A DNA stretch of 64,000 bases from Pseudomaricurvus sp033283335 (GTDB lineage Bacteria > Pseudomonadota > Gammaproteobacteria > Pseudomonadales > Cellvibrionaceae). Below are positions 32,822 through 42,367 of the stretch, piece by piece; within the stretch, counting starts at the first letter, position 1; every line of letters begins with the position of its first letter. The DNA lies in the NCBI GenBank assembly GCA_033283335.1, contig JAWMQP010000004.1, forward strand, positions 124,001 to 188,000, read 5' to 3'. The translations under genes and the position numbers were made by a program. Below the pieces are notes generated by a model that did no database searches, was not told where the DNA came from, and was given only the letters and a program-made list of their open reading frames with translations.

Positions 32822-34198
32822 TTACAGCTTCTTGGCTTTCTCAACAGCTTCGTCGATGCCGCCAACCATGTAGAACGCCTGCTCAGGCAGATCGTCATAG
32901 TCGCCGTTCAGAATGCCGGAGAAACCAGCCAGCGTATCTTTCAGTGCGACGTACTTACCGGGAGAACCGGTGAATACTTCAGCAACGTGGAAAGGCTGGG
33001 ACAGGAAACGCTCAATCTTACGGGCGCGGGCAACGGTCTGCTTGTCTTCTTCAGACAGTTCGTCCATACCCAGAATGGCGATGATGTCTTTCAGCTCTTT
33101 GTAGCGCTGCAGAACAGACTGTACGCCGCGGGCGATGCCGTAGTGCTCTTCACCGATGATCAGCGGGTCCAGCTGACGTGAAGTGGAGTCCAGCGGGTCA
33201 ATCGCCGGGTAGATACCCTTGGAGGCGATGTCACGGCTCAATACAACAGTGGAGTCCAAGTGCGCAAAGGTGGTCGCTGGAGACGGGTCAGTCAAGTCAT
33301 CCGCTGGTACGTAAACCGCCTGAACCGAGGTAATAGAACCGGTCTTGGTGGAAGTAATACGCTCCTGCAGAACACCCATCTCTTCCGCCAGAGTTGGCTG
33401 GTAACCTACCGCAGAAGGCATACGACCCAACAGTGCCGATACTTCGGTACCCGCCAGGGTATAACGGTAGATGTTGTCAACGAACAACAGTACGTCTTTA
33501 CCTTCGTCACGGAACTTCTCGGCCATGGTCAGGCCGGTCAGCGCAACGCGCAGACGGTTACCGGGGGGCTCATTCATCTGGCCGTACACCATGGCAACTT
33601 TGTCCAGTACGTTGGACTCTTCCATCTCGTAGTAGAAGTCGTTACCTTCACGGGTACGCTCACCCACACCAGCAAACACCGACAGACCACTGTGGGCCTT
33701 GGCAATGTTGTTGATCAGTTCCATCATGTTGACGGTTTTACCTACACCGGCACCACCGAACAGGCCGACCTTACCACCTTTGGCGAAAGGACAAACCAGG
33801 TCAATAACCTTAATACCGGTTTCCAGCAGGTCTTCCGATGCTGCCAGCTCGTCATAGGCTGGTGCTTTACGGTGGATAGCTGCTCGGGTTTGCTCACCGA
33901 TAGGACCAGCCTCATCGATGGGGTTACCCAGTACGTCCATGATACGGCCCAGGGTCTCAGCACCAACAGGTACAGAGATAGGGGCGTTGGTGTTCTCGAC
34001 GGCCAAGCCACGGCTTACACCTTCGGAAGAACCCATTGCGATGGCCCGCACCATGCCGTCACCCAACTGCTGCTGGACTTCGAGGGTCAGACCCACCTCA
34101 GCCACAGTCAAGGCGTCGTATACCTTAGGTACAGAGTCACGAGGGAATTCCACGTCGATAACGGCACCAATAATTTGTACGATACGTCCGCTACTCAT
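32822..34198 (-). CDS. atpD: F1 ATP synthase subunit beta
   Basis: 458 residues, the catalytic subunit. Walker A GGAGVGKT, Walker B region DVLLFVDNIYRYTLAGTEVSALLGRMPSAVGYQPTLAEEMG, and the catalytic Glu in GERTREGNDFYYEM are present. It sits 53 bases after atpG in the conserved operon order. Confidence 0.99.
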   Translation of the reverse strand: MSSGRIVQIIGAVIDVEFPRDSVPKVYDALTVAEVGLTLEVQQQLGDGMVRAIAMGSSEGVSRGLAVENTNAPISVPVGAETLGRIMDVLGNPIDEAGPIGEQTRAAIHRKAPAYDELAASEDLLETGIKVIDLVCPFAKGGKVGLFGGAGVGKTVNMMELINNIAKAHSGLSVFAGVGERTREGNDFYYEMEESNVLDKVAMVYGQMNEPPGNRLRVALTGLTMAEKFRDEGKDVLLFVDNIYRYTLAGTEVSALLGRMPSAVGYQPTLAEEMGVLQERITSTKTGSITSVQAVYVPADDLTDPSPATTFAHLDSTVVLSRDIASKGIYPAIDPLDSTSRQLDPLIIGEEHYGIARGVQSVLQRYKELKDIIAILGMDELSEEDKQTVARARKIERFLSQPFHVAEVFTGSPGKYVALKDTLAGFSGILNGDYDDLPEQAFYMVGGIDEAVEKAKKL

Positions 34199-34251
34199 TT
34201 CCGGATCCTCAATTACAAAAGTTTAGAATTCAATTCTGTCACTGCGCTCGA

Positions 34252-35112
34252 TTATACCGCTGCGGCGCCACTAACAATCTCAGACAGTTCCTGCGTAATC
34301 GCAGCCTGTCGGGCTTTGTTGTAGACCAGCTCCAGCTCGTCGATCAGCTCGCCCGCGTTTTCGGTGGCGTTCTTCATCGCCAGCATCCGGGCTGCCATCT
34401 CACACGCGCCGTTCTCGACCACGGCCTGATACACTTGCGACTCGATATAGCGAGTCAGCAGGCCTTCGAGCAGTTGCTCGGCATCGGGCTCGTACAGGTA
34501 ATCCCAAGTGTGCTGCAACTTCTCGTCCTTATCCGGAACCAGAGGCAACAACTGCTGCACATAAGGGGTCTGTGTCATGGTGTTAACGAAATCGTTGCCC
34601 ACCAAAAACAACTTGTCGATTTTGTGTTGCGCGTAACTGTCGAGCATCACCTTCACACTGCCGATCAAATCGGCAATATCCGGATCTTCGCCCATGTCGC
34701 GAACTGCAGCTACCACATTACCGCCATAACTGTTAAAGAAAGCGGCTGCCTTGGCGCCGATCAGACACAGGTCAATTTCAACCTGCTGATCGTTCCACTC
34801 TTTCATGGACTTGATAGCGCGTTTGAACAGGTTAATGTTCAGGCCGCCACAAAGGCCGCGATCGGTGGAAACCAGAATAAAGCCAACGCGTTTGACTTCG
34901 CGCTGCTCCAAAAACATGTGGTTGTATTCTGGGTTGGCGCTGGCAATGTGCCCCACAACCGCGCGAATACGCTGGGCGTAGGGTTTTCCAAGCTGCATGC
35001 GGTCTTGCGCTCTACGCATCTTACTCGCCGCCACCATTTCCATGGCGCTGGTGATCTTCTGCGTATTTTTGATACTCGTTATCTGAGTACGTATTTCTTT
35101 TCCGCCTGCCAT
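34252..35112 (-). CDS. atpG: F1 ATP synthase subunit gamma
   Basis: 286 residues. The N-terminal helix MAGGKEIRTQITSIKNTQKITSAMEMVAASKMRRAQ and the C-terminal helix ENAGELIDELELVYNKARQAAITQELSEIVSGAAA form the coiled-coil rotor shaft. The Rossmann-like middle has LVSTDRGLCGGLN. It links F1 catalysis to c-ring rotation. It lies between atpA (89 bases) and atpD. Confidence 0.98.
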   Translation of the reverse strand: MAGGKEIRTQITSIKNTQKITSAMEMVAASKMRRAQDRMQLGKPYAQRIRAVVGHIASANPEYNHMFLEQREVKRVGFILVSTDRGLCGGLNINLFKRAIKSMKEWNDQQVEIDLCLIGAKAAAFFNSYGGNVVAAVRDMGEDPDIADLIGSVKVMLDSYAQHKIDKLFLVGNDFVNTMTQTPYVQQLLPLVPDKDEKLQHTWDYLYEPDAEQLLEGLLTRYIESQVYQAVVENGACEMAARMLAMKNATENAGELIDELELVYNKARQAAITQELSEIVSGAAAV

Positions 35113-35201
35113 TACCGGCTCCCAAAAAAATTCAAGTTTGTGTCAGTGTTGATAAAGTGCCCCGGTTGATGTTGACCAACCAGGGCGCTCGACCATGCTG
35201 C

Positions 35202-36746
35202 TTACCAAGTCTGGGTCGACTTGAATTTCTCCAGGGCCGCTTTGAAGCCGGATTCGATTTCGTCGTTGTAATCGCCGGATTCATTGACCTTGCTCATCAG
35301 ATCAGCGTGCTCGCTGTTCATGTAAGAGAGCAGGGCAGACTCGAAAGGACCGATCTTGGCCACTTCAACGTCTTTCAGGTAGCCTTCGTTGGCCGCGTAC
35401 AGAACCACACCCATCTCGGCAACACTCAGCGGAGCGTATTGCTTCTGCTTCATCAGCTCAGTAACGCGCTCACCGTGGTCCAGCTGGGCCTTGGTGGCTT
35501 CGTCCAGATCGGAAGCAAACTGGGAGAAAGCCGCCAGTTCACGGTACTGTGCCAGTGCGGTACGAATACCACCGGACAGCTTCTTGATCACTTTGGTCTG
35601 CGCAGAACCACCCACACGGGATACCGAAATACCGGCGTTCATCGCAGGACGGATACCGGCGTTGAACAGGTCGGTCTCGAGGAAGATCTGACCGTCGGTA
35701 ATAGAGATCACGTTGGTTGGTACGAACGCGGATACGTCACCAGCCTGGGTTTCAATGATCGGCAGCGCCGTCAGAGAACCGGTTTGACCTTTTACTTCAC
35801 CGTTGGTGAACTTCTCAACGTAATCGGCGTTAACGCGGGAAGCGCGCTCCAGCAGACGTGAGTGCAAGTAGAAAACGTCACCTGGGTAAGCTTCACGACC
35901 GGGCGGACGACGCAGCAGCAGGGAGATCTGGCGGTAAGCCCAGGCCTGCTTGGTCAGGTCATCGTGCACGATCAGGGCGTCCTGACCACGGTCACGGAAG
36001 TACTCGCCCATGGTGGTACCGGCAAACGGTGCCAGGAACTGCATCGCAGCTGGGTCAGACGCAGTCGCTGCAATCACAATGGTGTGATCCATGGCGCCGT
36101 GCTCTTCCAGTTTGCGAACCACAGAAGCCACCGAAGAGGCTTTCTGGCCAACCGCAACGTAGATACACTTAATGCCAGTGCCTTTCTGGTTGATGATGGC
36201 ATCAACCGCGATAGCGGTCTTACCGGTCTGACGGTCACCAATGATCAGCTCACGCTGACCACGACCTACCGGTACCATGGCGTCAACCGCTTTCAGGCCG
36301 AACTGCACAGGCTGATCAACGGATTTACGGGCAATTACGCCCGGAGCAATTTTTTCGATCGCATCGGTCTGCTTGGCGCCGATCGGACCTTTACCGTCGA
36401 TCGGGTTACCCAGAGCGTCAACCACACGGCCCAGCAGCTCGTCACCCACAGGCACTTCCAGGATGCGGCCGGTACACTTACAGGTCTGACCTTCGGCCAC
36501 ACCCTCGTAGTCGCCCAGTACAACGGCGCCCACGCTGTCGCGCTCAAGGTTCAACGCCATACCGTAGACGCCGCCCTCGAATTCGATCATTTCACCGTAC
36601 ATCACGTCTTCCAGACCGTGAATACGAATAATACCGTCAGTTACGGAAACGACGGTGCCCTCATTCTGGGCTTTGGCGGCAACATCGAGACCCTCGATGC
36701 GCTGCTTGATGATGTCACTGATTTCAGAAGGATTCAGTTGCTGCAT
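35202..36746 (-). CDS. atpA: F1 ATP synthase subunit alpha
   Basis: 514 residues (E. coli 513). Begins MQQLNPSEISDIIKQRI. Nucleotide loop GDRQTGKTA and the catalytic-site arginine region with ISVSRVGGSAQTK are present. It alternates with beta in the F1 hexamer and holds non-catalytic nucleotide. It lies 36 bases after atpH. Confidence 0.99.
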   Translation of the reverse strand: MQQLNPSEISDIIKQRIEGLDVAAKAQNEGTVVSVTDGIIRIHGLEDVMYGEMIEFEGGVYGMALNLERDSVGAVVLGDYEGVAEGQTCKCTGRILEVPVGDELLGRVVDALGNPIDGKGPIGAKQTDAIEKIAPGVIARKSVDQPVQFGLKAVDAMVPVGRGQRELIIGDRQTGKTAIAVDAIINQKGTGIKCIYVAVGQKASSVASVVRKLEEHGAMDHTIVIAATASDPAAMQFLAPFAGTTMGEYFRDRGQDALIVHDDLTKQAWAYRQISLLLRRPPGREAYPGDVFYLHSRLLERASRVNADYVEKFTNGEVKGQTGSLTALPIIETQAGDVSAFVPTNVISITDGQIFLETDLFNAGIRPAMNAGISVSRVGGSAQTKVIKKLSGGIRTALAQYRELAAFSQFASDLDEATKAQLDHGERVTELMKQKQYAPLSVAEMGVVLYAANEGYLKDVEVAKIGPFESALLSYMNSEHADLMSKVNESGDYNDEIESGFKAALEKFKSTQTW

Positions 36747-36782
36747 GCTCTGTTCCTCAATTCCCGCCCGGCAGCCGCCGGA

Positions 36783-37319
36783 TTAGGAGTTCATTGCTTC
36801 GGCGAGCTTGGCCAAGCGGCCACGCACCGAACCGTCAATAACTGTGTCGCCCGCACGAATCAGGGCGCCACCCAACAGCGACTTATCCACAGAGGCGGAC
36901 AGGGTCACCACACGGTTCAGCTTGGCACTCAGTGCCTTCGCCAATTTGTCTTGCAATTCGCCGGATAACTCGTACGCCGTGGTCACCACCACATCGACGG
37001 ACTGCTCACGCTGGGCTTTATGCTGCTCGAACAACTGCTGGATTTGTGGCAGCAGTGCCAAGCGTTGATTGTCAGCCAACGTGCGGATCAGGTTGACAGC
37101 CCTGTTGTCGAGATCCTCACCACAGACATCAACAAAAGCCTGAGCTTTTTGATCTGCGGTCAGGCCCGGGGCTACCAGCACCTTGATCATACCGTCCTGC
37201 TGCGCAACCGCAGCAGCGAGCGCTAACATGTCAGACCACTTTTGCAAGTCGCCGGCCGCATCCGCAGATTCGAAGGCGGCCTTGGCGTAAGGTCTGGCTA
37301 AAGTTGTAAGTTCGGCCAT
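36783..37319 (-). CDS. atpH: F1 ATP synthase subunit delta
   Basis: 178 residues (E. coli 177). Starts LTTLARPYAKAAFESAD, the conserved N-terminal helix that binds alpha, and ends with the OSCP-type region LSASVDKSLLGGALIRAGDTVIDGSVRGRLAKLAEAM. It joins F1 to the b-subunit stalk. It lies 13 bases after atpF. Confidence 0.98.
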   Translation of the reverse strand: MAELTTLARPYAKAAFESADAAGDLQKWSDMLALAAAVAQQDGMIKVLVAPGLTADQKAQAFVDVCGEDLDNRAVNLIRTLADNQRLALLPQIQQLFEQHKAQREQSVDVVVTTAYELSGELQDKLAKALSAKLNRVVTLSASVDKSLLGGALIRAGDTVIDGSVRGRLAKLAEAMNS

Positions 37320-37332
37320 GGATTCACCTCAC

Positions 37333-37803
37333 TTACAGTTCGGCGGCTAACTGGTTTACCAGCTCGCGGTTAGCATTCTCGTCGATAGACGCGCCCAGTA
37401 CTTTTTCAGCACCGGCCAGCGCCAGGGCAGCAACTTTACCGCGCAATTCTTCTTTCGCGCGATTCACTTCCTGCTCGATCTGAGCTTCAGCGGCGGCCTT
37501 CAAGCGGTTGCCTTCGACAACCGCCTGGCCCTTGGCTTCTTCCACAATCTGGCTGGCACGCTTGTTAGCTTGCTCAATGATTGTGGCGGCCTCTTGCTTG
37601 GCGTCATGCAGCTGTTGCATGGCTTTTTTCTGAGCCAGCTCAAGATCCTTGTCAGCGCGTTCCGCAGCTTCCAGACCATCGGCGATTTTCTTTTCGCGCT
37701 CTTCCATAATGGACATGAGCGCTGGCCACACATACTTCATGCAGAACAGCACGAAGAATGCAAACGAGATCGTTTGGCCAATCAACGTCAGATTAATGTT
37801 CAC
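37333..37803 (-). CDS. atpF: F0 ATP synthase subunit b
   Basis: 156 residues, the E. coli length. One N-terminal TM segment (MNINLTLIGQTISFAFFVLFCMKYVWPAL) is followed by a long charged Ala-rich helix that dimerises as the peripheral stalk. It lies 48 bases after atpE. Confidence 0.98.
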   Translation of the reverse strand: MNINLTLIGQTISFAFFVLFCMKYVWPALMSIMEEREKKIADGLEAAERADKDLELAQKKAMQQLHDAKQEAATIIEQANKRASQIVEEAKGQAVVEGNRLKAAAEAQIEQEVNRAKEELRGKVAALALAGAEKVLGASIDENANRELVNQLAAEL

Positions 37804-37851
37804 ACCGACACCTCTTTGTTCTTTAAGGAAAGGTTATAAAGACAGAGGTGA

Positions 37852-38112
37852 TTAGCCCGCCAGACCAGGTGCAACAACAAAGATCAGGTACATGCCGATA
37901 CCAACACCGATCATCGGTACGGCGTCCAGCAGACCAGCCATCAGGAACATTTTACCTTGCAGGGCAGGGCCTTGTTCCGGCTGACGAGCAGAGCCTTCCA
38001 GCAGTTTGCCACCCAGAGTACCGAAACCGATCGCAGTACCCAGAGCGCCCAAACCGATCAGCAGTGCGCTAGCTACGTATACCAAACCAAGTGCTTCCAT
38101 TGTTTTCTCCAA
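37852..38112 (-). CDS. atpE: F0 ATP synthase subunit c
   Basis: 86 residues forming a helical hairpin. The ion-binding carboxylate is Asp63 in GLLDAVPMIGVGI, and the polar loop is ARQPEQ. Absence of the Na+-site Gln/Glu pair points to proton coupling. It forms the rotor ring. AAAGGT- and GAGAA-type Shine-Dalgarno bases precede the ATG. Confidence 0.98.
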   Translation of the reverse strand: MEKTMEALGLVYVASALLIGLGALGTAIGFGTLGGKLLEGSARQPEQGPALQGKMFLMAGLLDAVPMIGVGIGMYLIFVVAPGLAG

Positions 38113-38193
38113 TTTTCAAAGGTTAGAAGTTAAAGTTAAAAGAAAAAGTTAATTCAAAAAATCCGTACCACTGCAGCCTGTCGCACTAGGCGA

Positions 38194-39096
38194 TCAGTGC
38201 TGTTCATCCACATCGTGCGCCATGGCCATGTAGACCGTGGTCAGTACCATGAACACAAACGCTTGCAGGGTGATAACCAGAATGTGGAATACCGCCCACA
38301 TCCACTGCAAACCTGCGCCAAAGGCACCCAACACCAGACCACCGGAGTAGAGCAGGGCGATCAGGATAAAGATCATTTCACCGGCGTAGAGGTTACCGAA
38401 CAACCGCAGCCCCAGGGAGATCGGTTTGGCAATCAGGCCCACCAGCTCCAGGAACAGGTTGAAAGGGATCATAATCGGATGATTAAACGGGTGCAGGGCC
38501 AGTTCTTTCAGGAAGCCGCCGATCCCTTTGTTCTTGATGCTGAAACCAATCATCAGCAGGAACACGCCAATAGCCATACCGAGGGTGGCATTGGGGTCGG
38601 TGGTAGGCACCACTTTGAAAAACAGATGGCCATCGCCTGAACCAATGGTGTGGTCAGCCACCATAGGCAACCAGTCAATCGGCACCAGGTCCATCAGGTT
38701 CATAAAGAACACCCAGACAAAGATGGTCAAGGCCATGGGGGCGACCAGCTTGTTGGTGTGGTGGAAGGTGTCCTTGACGACGCCGTCAACAAACTCAACC
38801 ACCATTTCGACAAAGCTTTGCAGGCCGGAGGGCACGCCGGAAGTGGCGTGCTTCGCTGCACGAGAAAACAGGAAACAGAACAGCAGACCGAGGGCAATAG
38901 ACCACCCCAGTGTGTCCAGGTGAACCGCCCAAAAGCCCATATCAGCAGCTTCCTGGGAGGAGTGTGCCAACGTCCAGGTGGACTCCTGCAAAACCGAACC
39001 ATCAGCTCGCTCATAGCCGGCTGGCAATTTGCCATAGGCCATGTTCTGCAAGTGGTGTTGAATATAACCCGTTTGTGTGAGTTCTTCGCTTGCCAT
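38194..39096 (-). CDS. atpB: F0 ATP synthase subunit a
   Basis: 300 residues from ATG 39096 (MASEELTQTGY); a GTG 15 bases upstream is possible. Five to six TM helices are present. The essential Arg is in LISLGLRLFGNLYAGEMIF-type sequence, here SLGLRLFGNLYAGEMIFILIA, and helix 5 has FVFMVLTTVYMAMA. It forms the proton half-channels next to the c-ring. It follows atpI by 105 bases. Confidence 0.97.
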   Translation of the reverse strand: MASEELTQTGYIQHHLQNMAYGKLPAGYERADGSVLQESTWTLAHSSQEAADMGFWAVHLDTLGWSIALGLLFCFLFSRAAKHATSGVPSGLQSFVEMVVEFVDGVVKDTFHHTNKLVAPMALTIFVWVFFMNLMDLVPIDWLPMVADHTIGSGDGHLFFKVVPTTDPNATLGMAIGVFLLMIGFSIKNKGIGGFLKELALHPFNHPIMIPFNLFLELVGLIAKPISLGLRLFGNLYAGEMIFILIALLYSGGLVLGAFGAGLQWMWAVFHILVITLQAFVFMVLTTVYMAMAHDVDEQH

Positions 39097-39201
39097 AGTT
39101 TTCTCAAGCACCTTTAAAGTTTTAAAAAGTTTTAAAACCCTTCTTCACGCTTGAGAAATACACCGCGAAGACTGCTTTTAGAACTTTTTAAATCAACCGA
39201 T

Positions 39202-39651
39202 TTATCGCACTGCTCTGGCCACCAGCACCCACTGGCACACCAACATCAGCAGGTAGCCACCAAACACCGCCCAGGGTTGTTGCCCCGGCAGTCCCTGAAA
39301 TACGCAGGCAAAGCCTATCAGGGTCAAGATGAATTTACCGGCCTCACCTCGCGCAAACGACCGCGCTATCTCTCGGGAGGCACGCGCGCCACTGTAGCGA
39401 AAGGCGTACACGGCAAAATAGAGATGGGGAATGACTGCCACCAAGCCACCGGCCAATACTGACCAGGCCACAGTGGGATCGACAAAACCCAGAACTCCAC
39501 ACATCCCCAGCAGCACACCACACTGGATGATGGAAATGCGGTAAATTCGAGGTCGTTTGATATTAGCCAAGGCGACTTCTCTGGTAACGCTTGTGGCCAA
39601 CACTCCGCTAGCTCTCCGTTTGACCCTTTTGACCATCCTGCGGGACGTCAA
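39202..39651 (-). CDS. atpI: ATP synthase accessory protein AtpI
   Basis: Up to 149 residues with four hydrophobic helices (ISIIQCGVLLGMCGVLGF, WSVLAGGLVAVIPHLYFAVYAF, GKFILTLIGFACVF, WAVFGGYLLMLVCQWVLV). AtpI helps assemble the c-ring. The family is usually 120-130 residues, and the promoter -10 lies only about 16 bases before the codon at 39651. A later start is therefore likely, for example the TTG at 39570 (LANIKRPRIYRI) with AGAGAAG upstream. It is first gene of the atp operon. Confidence 0.85.
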   Translation of the reverse strand: MTSRRMVKRVKRRASGVLATSVTREVALANIKRPRIYRISIIQCGVLLGMCGVLGFVDPTVAWSVLAGGLVAVIPHLYFAVYAFRYSGARASREIARSFARGEAGKFILTLIGFACVFQGLPGQQPWAVFGGYLLMLVCQWVLVARAVR

Positions 39652-39666
39652 AATCAGGCGACGCGA

Positions 39667-39695
39667 ATTATAGAGTTTAGACCACGCTCAATCAA
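39667..39695 (-). promoter_or_regulatory. Sigma-70-type promoter of the atp operon
   Basis: On the minus strand a -35 TTGATT (39695-39690), a 17-base spacer, and a perfect -10 TATAAT (39672-39667). Expected transcription start is near 39660, just before the longest atpI reading frame. Confidence 0.75.
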
Positions 39696-39802
39696 CCTCA
39701 ATGGGGACTGCAAAGTCGTGAAAGTCACGGTTTTTCACGGCATTAGGACGCCATTTCACCGGCCAGTTCGGCCATTTCTAAAACCAATGACACAGCAGAG
39801 AG

Positions 39803-39842
39803 CAGATCTAGTGGATGCATTTGATATTAACCACTAGATCTG
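39803..39842 (-). terminator. Long stem-loop after parB
   Basis: A 12-bp perfect inverted repeat, CAGATCTAGTGG (39803-39814) with CCACTAGATCTG (39831-39842), and a 16-base AT-rich loop. It lies 30 bases after the parB stop. No clear U-run follows, so it may be a terminator without a tract or a protein site. Confidence 0.5.
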
Positions 39843-39871
39843 TACAAGGTGATGTATTTATCGCCAGGTGA

Positions 39872-40801
39872 TCAGGGCTTGTACCCCAGATGATTAAGAA
39901 TGCCATCGAGCTCGTCCAGGCTGTTGTAGCTCAACACCAGTTTGCCCTTGCCCTTGGCATTGTGGGTAATGGCGACTGGCACACCCACTTTTTCCGCCAG
40001 CGCCTCTTCCAGCTTGAGCACATCGGCACTGGTTTTGCCCTTTTCTTCCTGTGCCTCTCCCGGTTGCGCCTGCATCAATTTGCGCACCAGGGCTTCCGTC
40101 TGGCGCACCGACAGCCCCTTGGCCACCACCTGACGCGCCACATCCCGCTGCTCGGCGGCGTCCAGGGACAACAGGGCGCGAGCGTGGCCCATTTCCAGAT
40201 CGCCGTGTTCCAGCAGGGTTTTGACATCATCAGTCAGCGCAATCAAGCGCAGCAGGTTGGTGACCGTAGTGCGGGACTTGCCCACCGCCTGAGCCACCTG
40301 CTGGTGGGTCAATTCGAATTCATCCTGCAAGCGTTTCAGCGCCATGGCCTCTTCCATCGGATTGAGGTCTTCACGCTGAATGTTCTCGATCAGCGCCATG
40401 GCGATGGCGGCTTCGTCGGGCACCTCGCGAATCACACAGGGGATGGTGTCGAGACCAGCCAGTTGGGTAGCGCGCCAACGGCGCTCGCCAGCAATGATCT
40501 CGTACTTGTCGGTGCCGCTGGGGTCTTTACCCAGCGGACGCACGACAATGGGTTGCATCACCCCCTGGGCCTTGATGGATTCCGCCAGCTCTTCCAGTGC
40601 CTCGGGGTGCATATCCCGGCGCGGCTGGTATTTGCCGCGCTGGATAAACTCCACCGGCAACTTGGCCAGCTTGCCGTCGATGCTTTCTTCGGCCAGGTTG
40701 GACGCAGTCACTTGCGCAATGGCTTCACTTGCCTGGGCGCCGGTGGCGCCACCTAACAGAGCGTCCAATCCACGCCCCAGGCCTTTTCGTTTTCCTGCCA
40801 T
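39872..40801 (-). CDS. parB: Chromosome partitioning protein ParB
   Basis: 309 residues. N-terminal KRKGLGRGLDALLG (ParA-interacting), ParB/Sulfiredoxin CTPase domain with QPRRDMHPEALEELAESIKAQGVMQPIVVR and GERRWRA, then ENIQREDLNPMEEA and the helix-turn-helix LTHQQVAQAVGKSRTTVTNLLRL that reads parS, and a C-terminal dimer domain. It spreads from parS near the origin and loads SMC/MukB-type complexes. It follows parA by 27 bases. Two parS sites lie 12-13 kb away in recF. Confidence 0.98.
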   Translation of the reverse strand: MAGKRKGLGRGLDALLGGATGAQASEAIAQVTASNLAEESIDGKLAKLPVEFIQRGKYQPRRDMHPEALEELAESIKAQGVMQPIVVRPLGKDPSGTDKYEIIAGERRWRATQLAGLDTIPCVIREVPDEAAIAMALIENIQREDLNPMEEAMALKRLQDEFELTHQQVAQAVGKSRTTVTNLLRLIALTDDVKTLLEHGDLEMGHARALLSLDAAEQRDVARQVVAKGLSVRQTEALVRKLMQAQPGEAQEEKGKTSADVLKLEEALAEKVGVPVAITHNAKGKGKLVLSYNSLDELDGILNHLGYKP

Positions 40802-40828
40802 GTCTGTCTGTAAATCCGTTGGAGTAGG

Positions 40829-41650
40829 TTATCCGTTGGTGAGTAGGGTCTGGCTGTCTGGCTCGCCTGCCGGGCGGGTCAGTGATGCTTCATTGCGCCG
40901 CAGCACTTCCCCGGCCAGCGCCAGATAGGCAATGGCGCCCTTGGACTGACGATCATAGGCCAGTGCCGGCTGGCCAAAACTGGGCGCCTCGGCCAGACGC
41001 ACATTGCGGGGCACGCAAGTGCGATACAGGGCGTCGCCAAAATAATCGGCCAATTGCGCCGATACGTCGTTGGTCAAGCTGTTGCGGGGATCGTACATGG
41101 TGCGCAGAATCCCCTCGATCGACAAACCGGGGTTGAGCACCGCTTGAATCTGGTTGATGGTGTTGACCAGTGCCGACAACCCTTCCAGGGCATAGTACTC
41201 ACACTGCATGGTGATGATCACACCATCGCAGGCCACCAGGGCATTGACCGTCAGCATGTTCAGCGAGGGCGGGCAGTCGATGATGATGTAATCAAACGGC
41301 GTTTGCAGAGCGTCCAGTGCCATCCGCAGGCGCCGCTCCTTGTGTTCCAGCGACAGCATTTCCACTTCCGCCGCAGTCAGATCACCGTTGGCCGGCAACA
41401 CACTGTATTTGCCGGAGGGTGACACCACCATGGCATCTTCCGCTGGGCAGCTGCCCACCAGCACGTCGTACACCGACAGTTCCAGGCCGTTTTTATCGAC
41501 GCCGCTGCCCATGGTGGCATTGCCCTGCGGATCGAGATCGATCAACAGCACTTTTTTTTTGGTGGCCACCAGCGAAGCCGCCAGATTAACACAGGTGGTG
41601 GTTTTGCCGACCCCACCTTTCTGATTGGCAATGGCGTAGATTTTAGTCAA
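40829..41650 (-). CDS. parA: Chromosome partitioning ATPase ParA (Soj)
   Basis: 273 residues from TTG 41650. The deviant Walker A KGGVGKTT lies near residues 10-17, with LLIDLDPQGNATMGSG and Walker B DYIIIDCPPS. The TTG has AGGA 7-8 bases upstream and gives LTKIYAIANQKGG, the standard family N-terminus; the frame is open 17 codons further but those are not conserved. It positions ParB-parS complexes. It belongs to the mnmG-rsmG-parA-parB group. Confidence 0.97.
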   Translation of the reverse strand: MTKIYAIANQKGGVGKTTTCVNLAASLVATKKKVLLIDLDPQGNATMGSGVDKNGLELSVYDVLVGSCPAEDAMVVSPSGKYSVLPANGDLTAAEVEMLSLEHKERRLRMALDALQTPFDYIIIDCPPSLNMLTVNALVACDGVIITMQCEYYALEGLSALVNTINQIQAVLNPGLSIEGILRTMYDPRNSLTNDVSAQLADYFGDALYRTCVPRNVRLAEAPSFGQPALAYDRQSKGAIAYLALAGEVLRRNEASLTRPAGEPDSQTLLTNG

Positions 41651-41734
41651 GTTCGTGTCCTGAAATAGTGTCTCGGCAAATCCTGTCTCGCCCAGAGGCA
41701 AGGGCGCGTGGCAATGGTTGGGGCATAGACACGT

Positions 41735-42367
41735 TCAGGGCGTCAAAACCAACAAATGCCGCTCACCGTCTTCGCGAGGAACCCGTAAGGGGTAAGAAGC
41801 AGAAACCTTATAGTTTTTTTCCAGAGCACTCAACTCATCTGTGGGGTAGAGGCCCTTCATGGCGTAAAAAACACCCTGTTCGTGAATCAGGTGCCTGCAG
41901 CCGTCGGTCATGTCCTTGAGACTGGCAAACGCCCGACTGATGACCCCATCGTAGAGTTCATCCGGCCGGTAGGCCTCAACCCGGCAGTTTTGCACCTGCA
42001 CATTGTCCAGCCCCAGTGCGGTTTTCACCTGAAACAGGAAACGGGTTTTCTTGCCATTGCTGTCGAGCAAGGTGAACCGGGTTGCGGGAAACACGATCGC
42101 CAGGGGAATGCCGGGCAGCCCGCCGCCGGTGCCCACATCGATCAGCCGCTGGCCACGCACGTGGGGCACCACGCTGAGGCTGTCGAGCAGGTGCCGATCG
42201 AGCTGCTGCGCCATGTCGCGTATCGCCGACAGGTTGTAGGTCTTGTTCCACTTGTGGAACAACTCCAGGTAGGCCAACAGTTGCGACACCTGCACGTCGC
42301 TCAGCTCAACCCCCATGTCCCGCGCACCGGCTATCAGGCGCGGGGCCAGGTCGTCCACTGCCGTCAT
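41735..42367 (-). CDS. rsmG: 16S rRNA (guanine527-N7)-methyltransferase RsmG
   Basis: 210 residues. SAM-binding motif RLIDVGTGGGLPGIPLAIVFP, preceded by the helical HKWNKTYNLSAIRD that marks RsmG (GidB), and NCRVEAYRPDELYDGVISRAFAS. It methylates 16S rRNA; loss is linked to streptomycin resistance. Its ATG overlaps the mnmG stop by 4 bases. Confidence 0.97.
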   Translation of the reverse strand: MTAVDDLAPRLIAGARDMGVELSDVQVSQLLAYLELFHKWNKTYNLSAIRDMAQQLDRHLLDSLSVVPHVRGQRLIDVGTGGGLPGIPLAIVFPATRFTLLDSNGKKTRFLFQVKTALGLDNVQVQNCRVEAYRPDELYDGVISRAFASLKDMTDGCRHLIHEQGVFYAMKGLYPTDELSALEKNYKVSASYPLRVPREDGERHLLVLTP

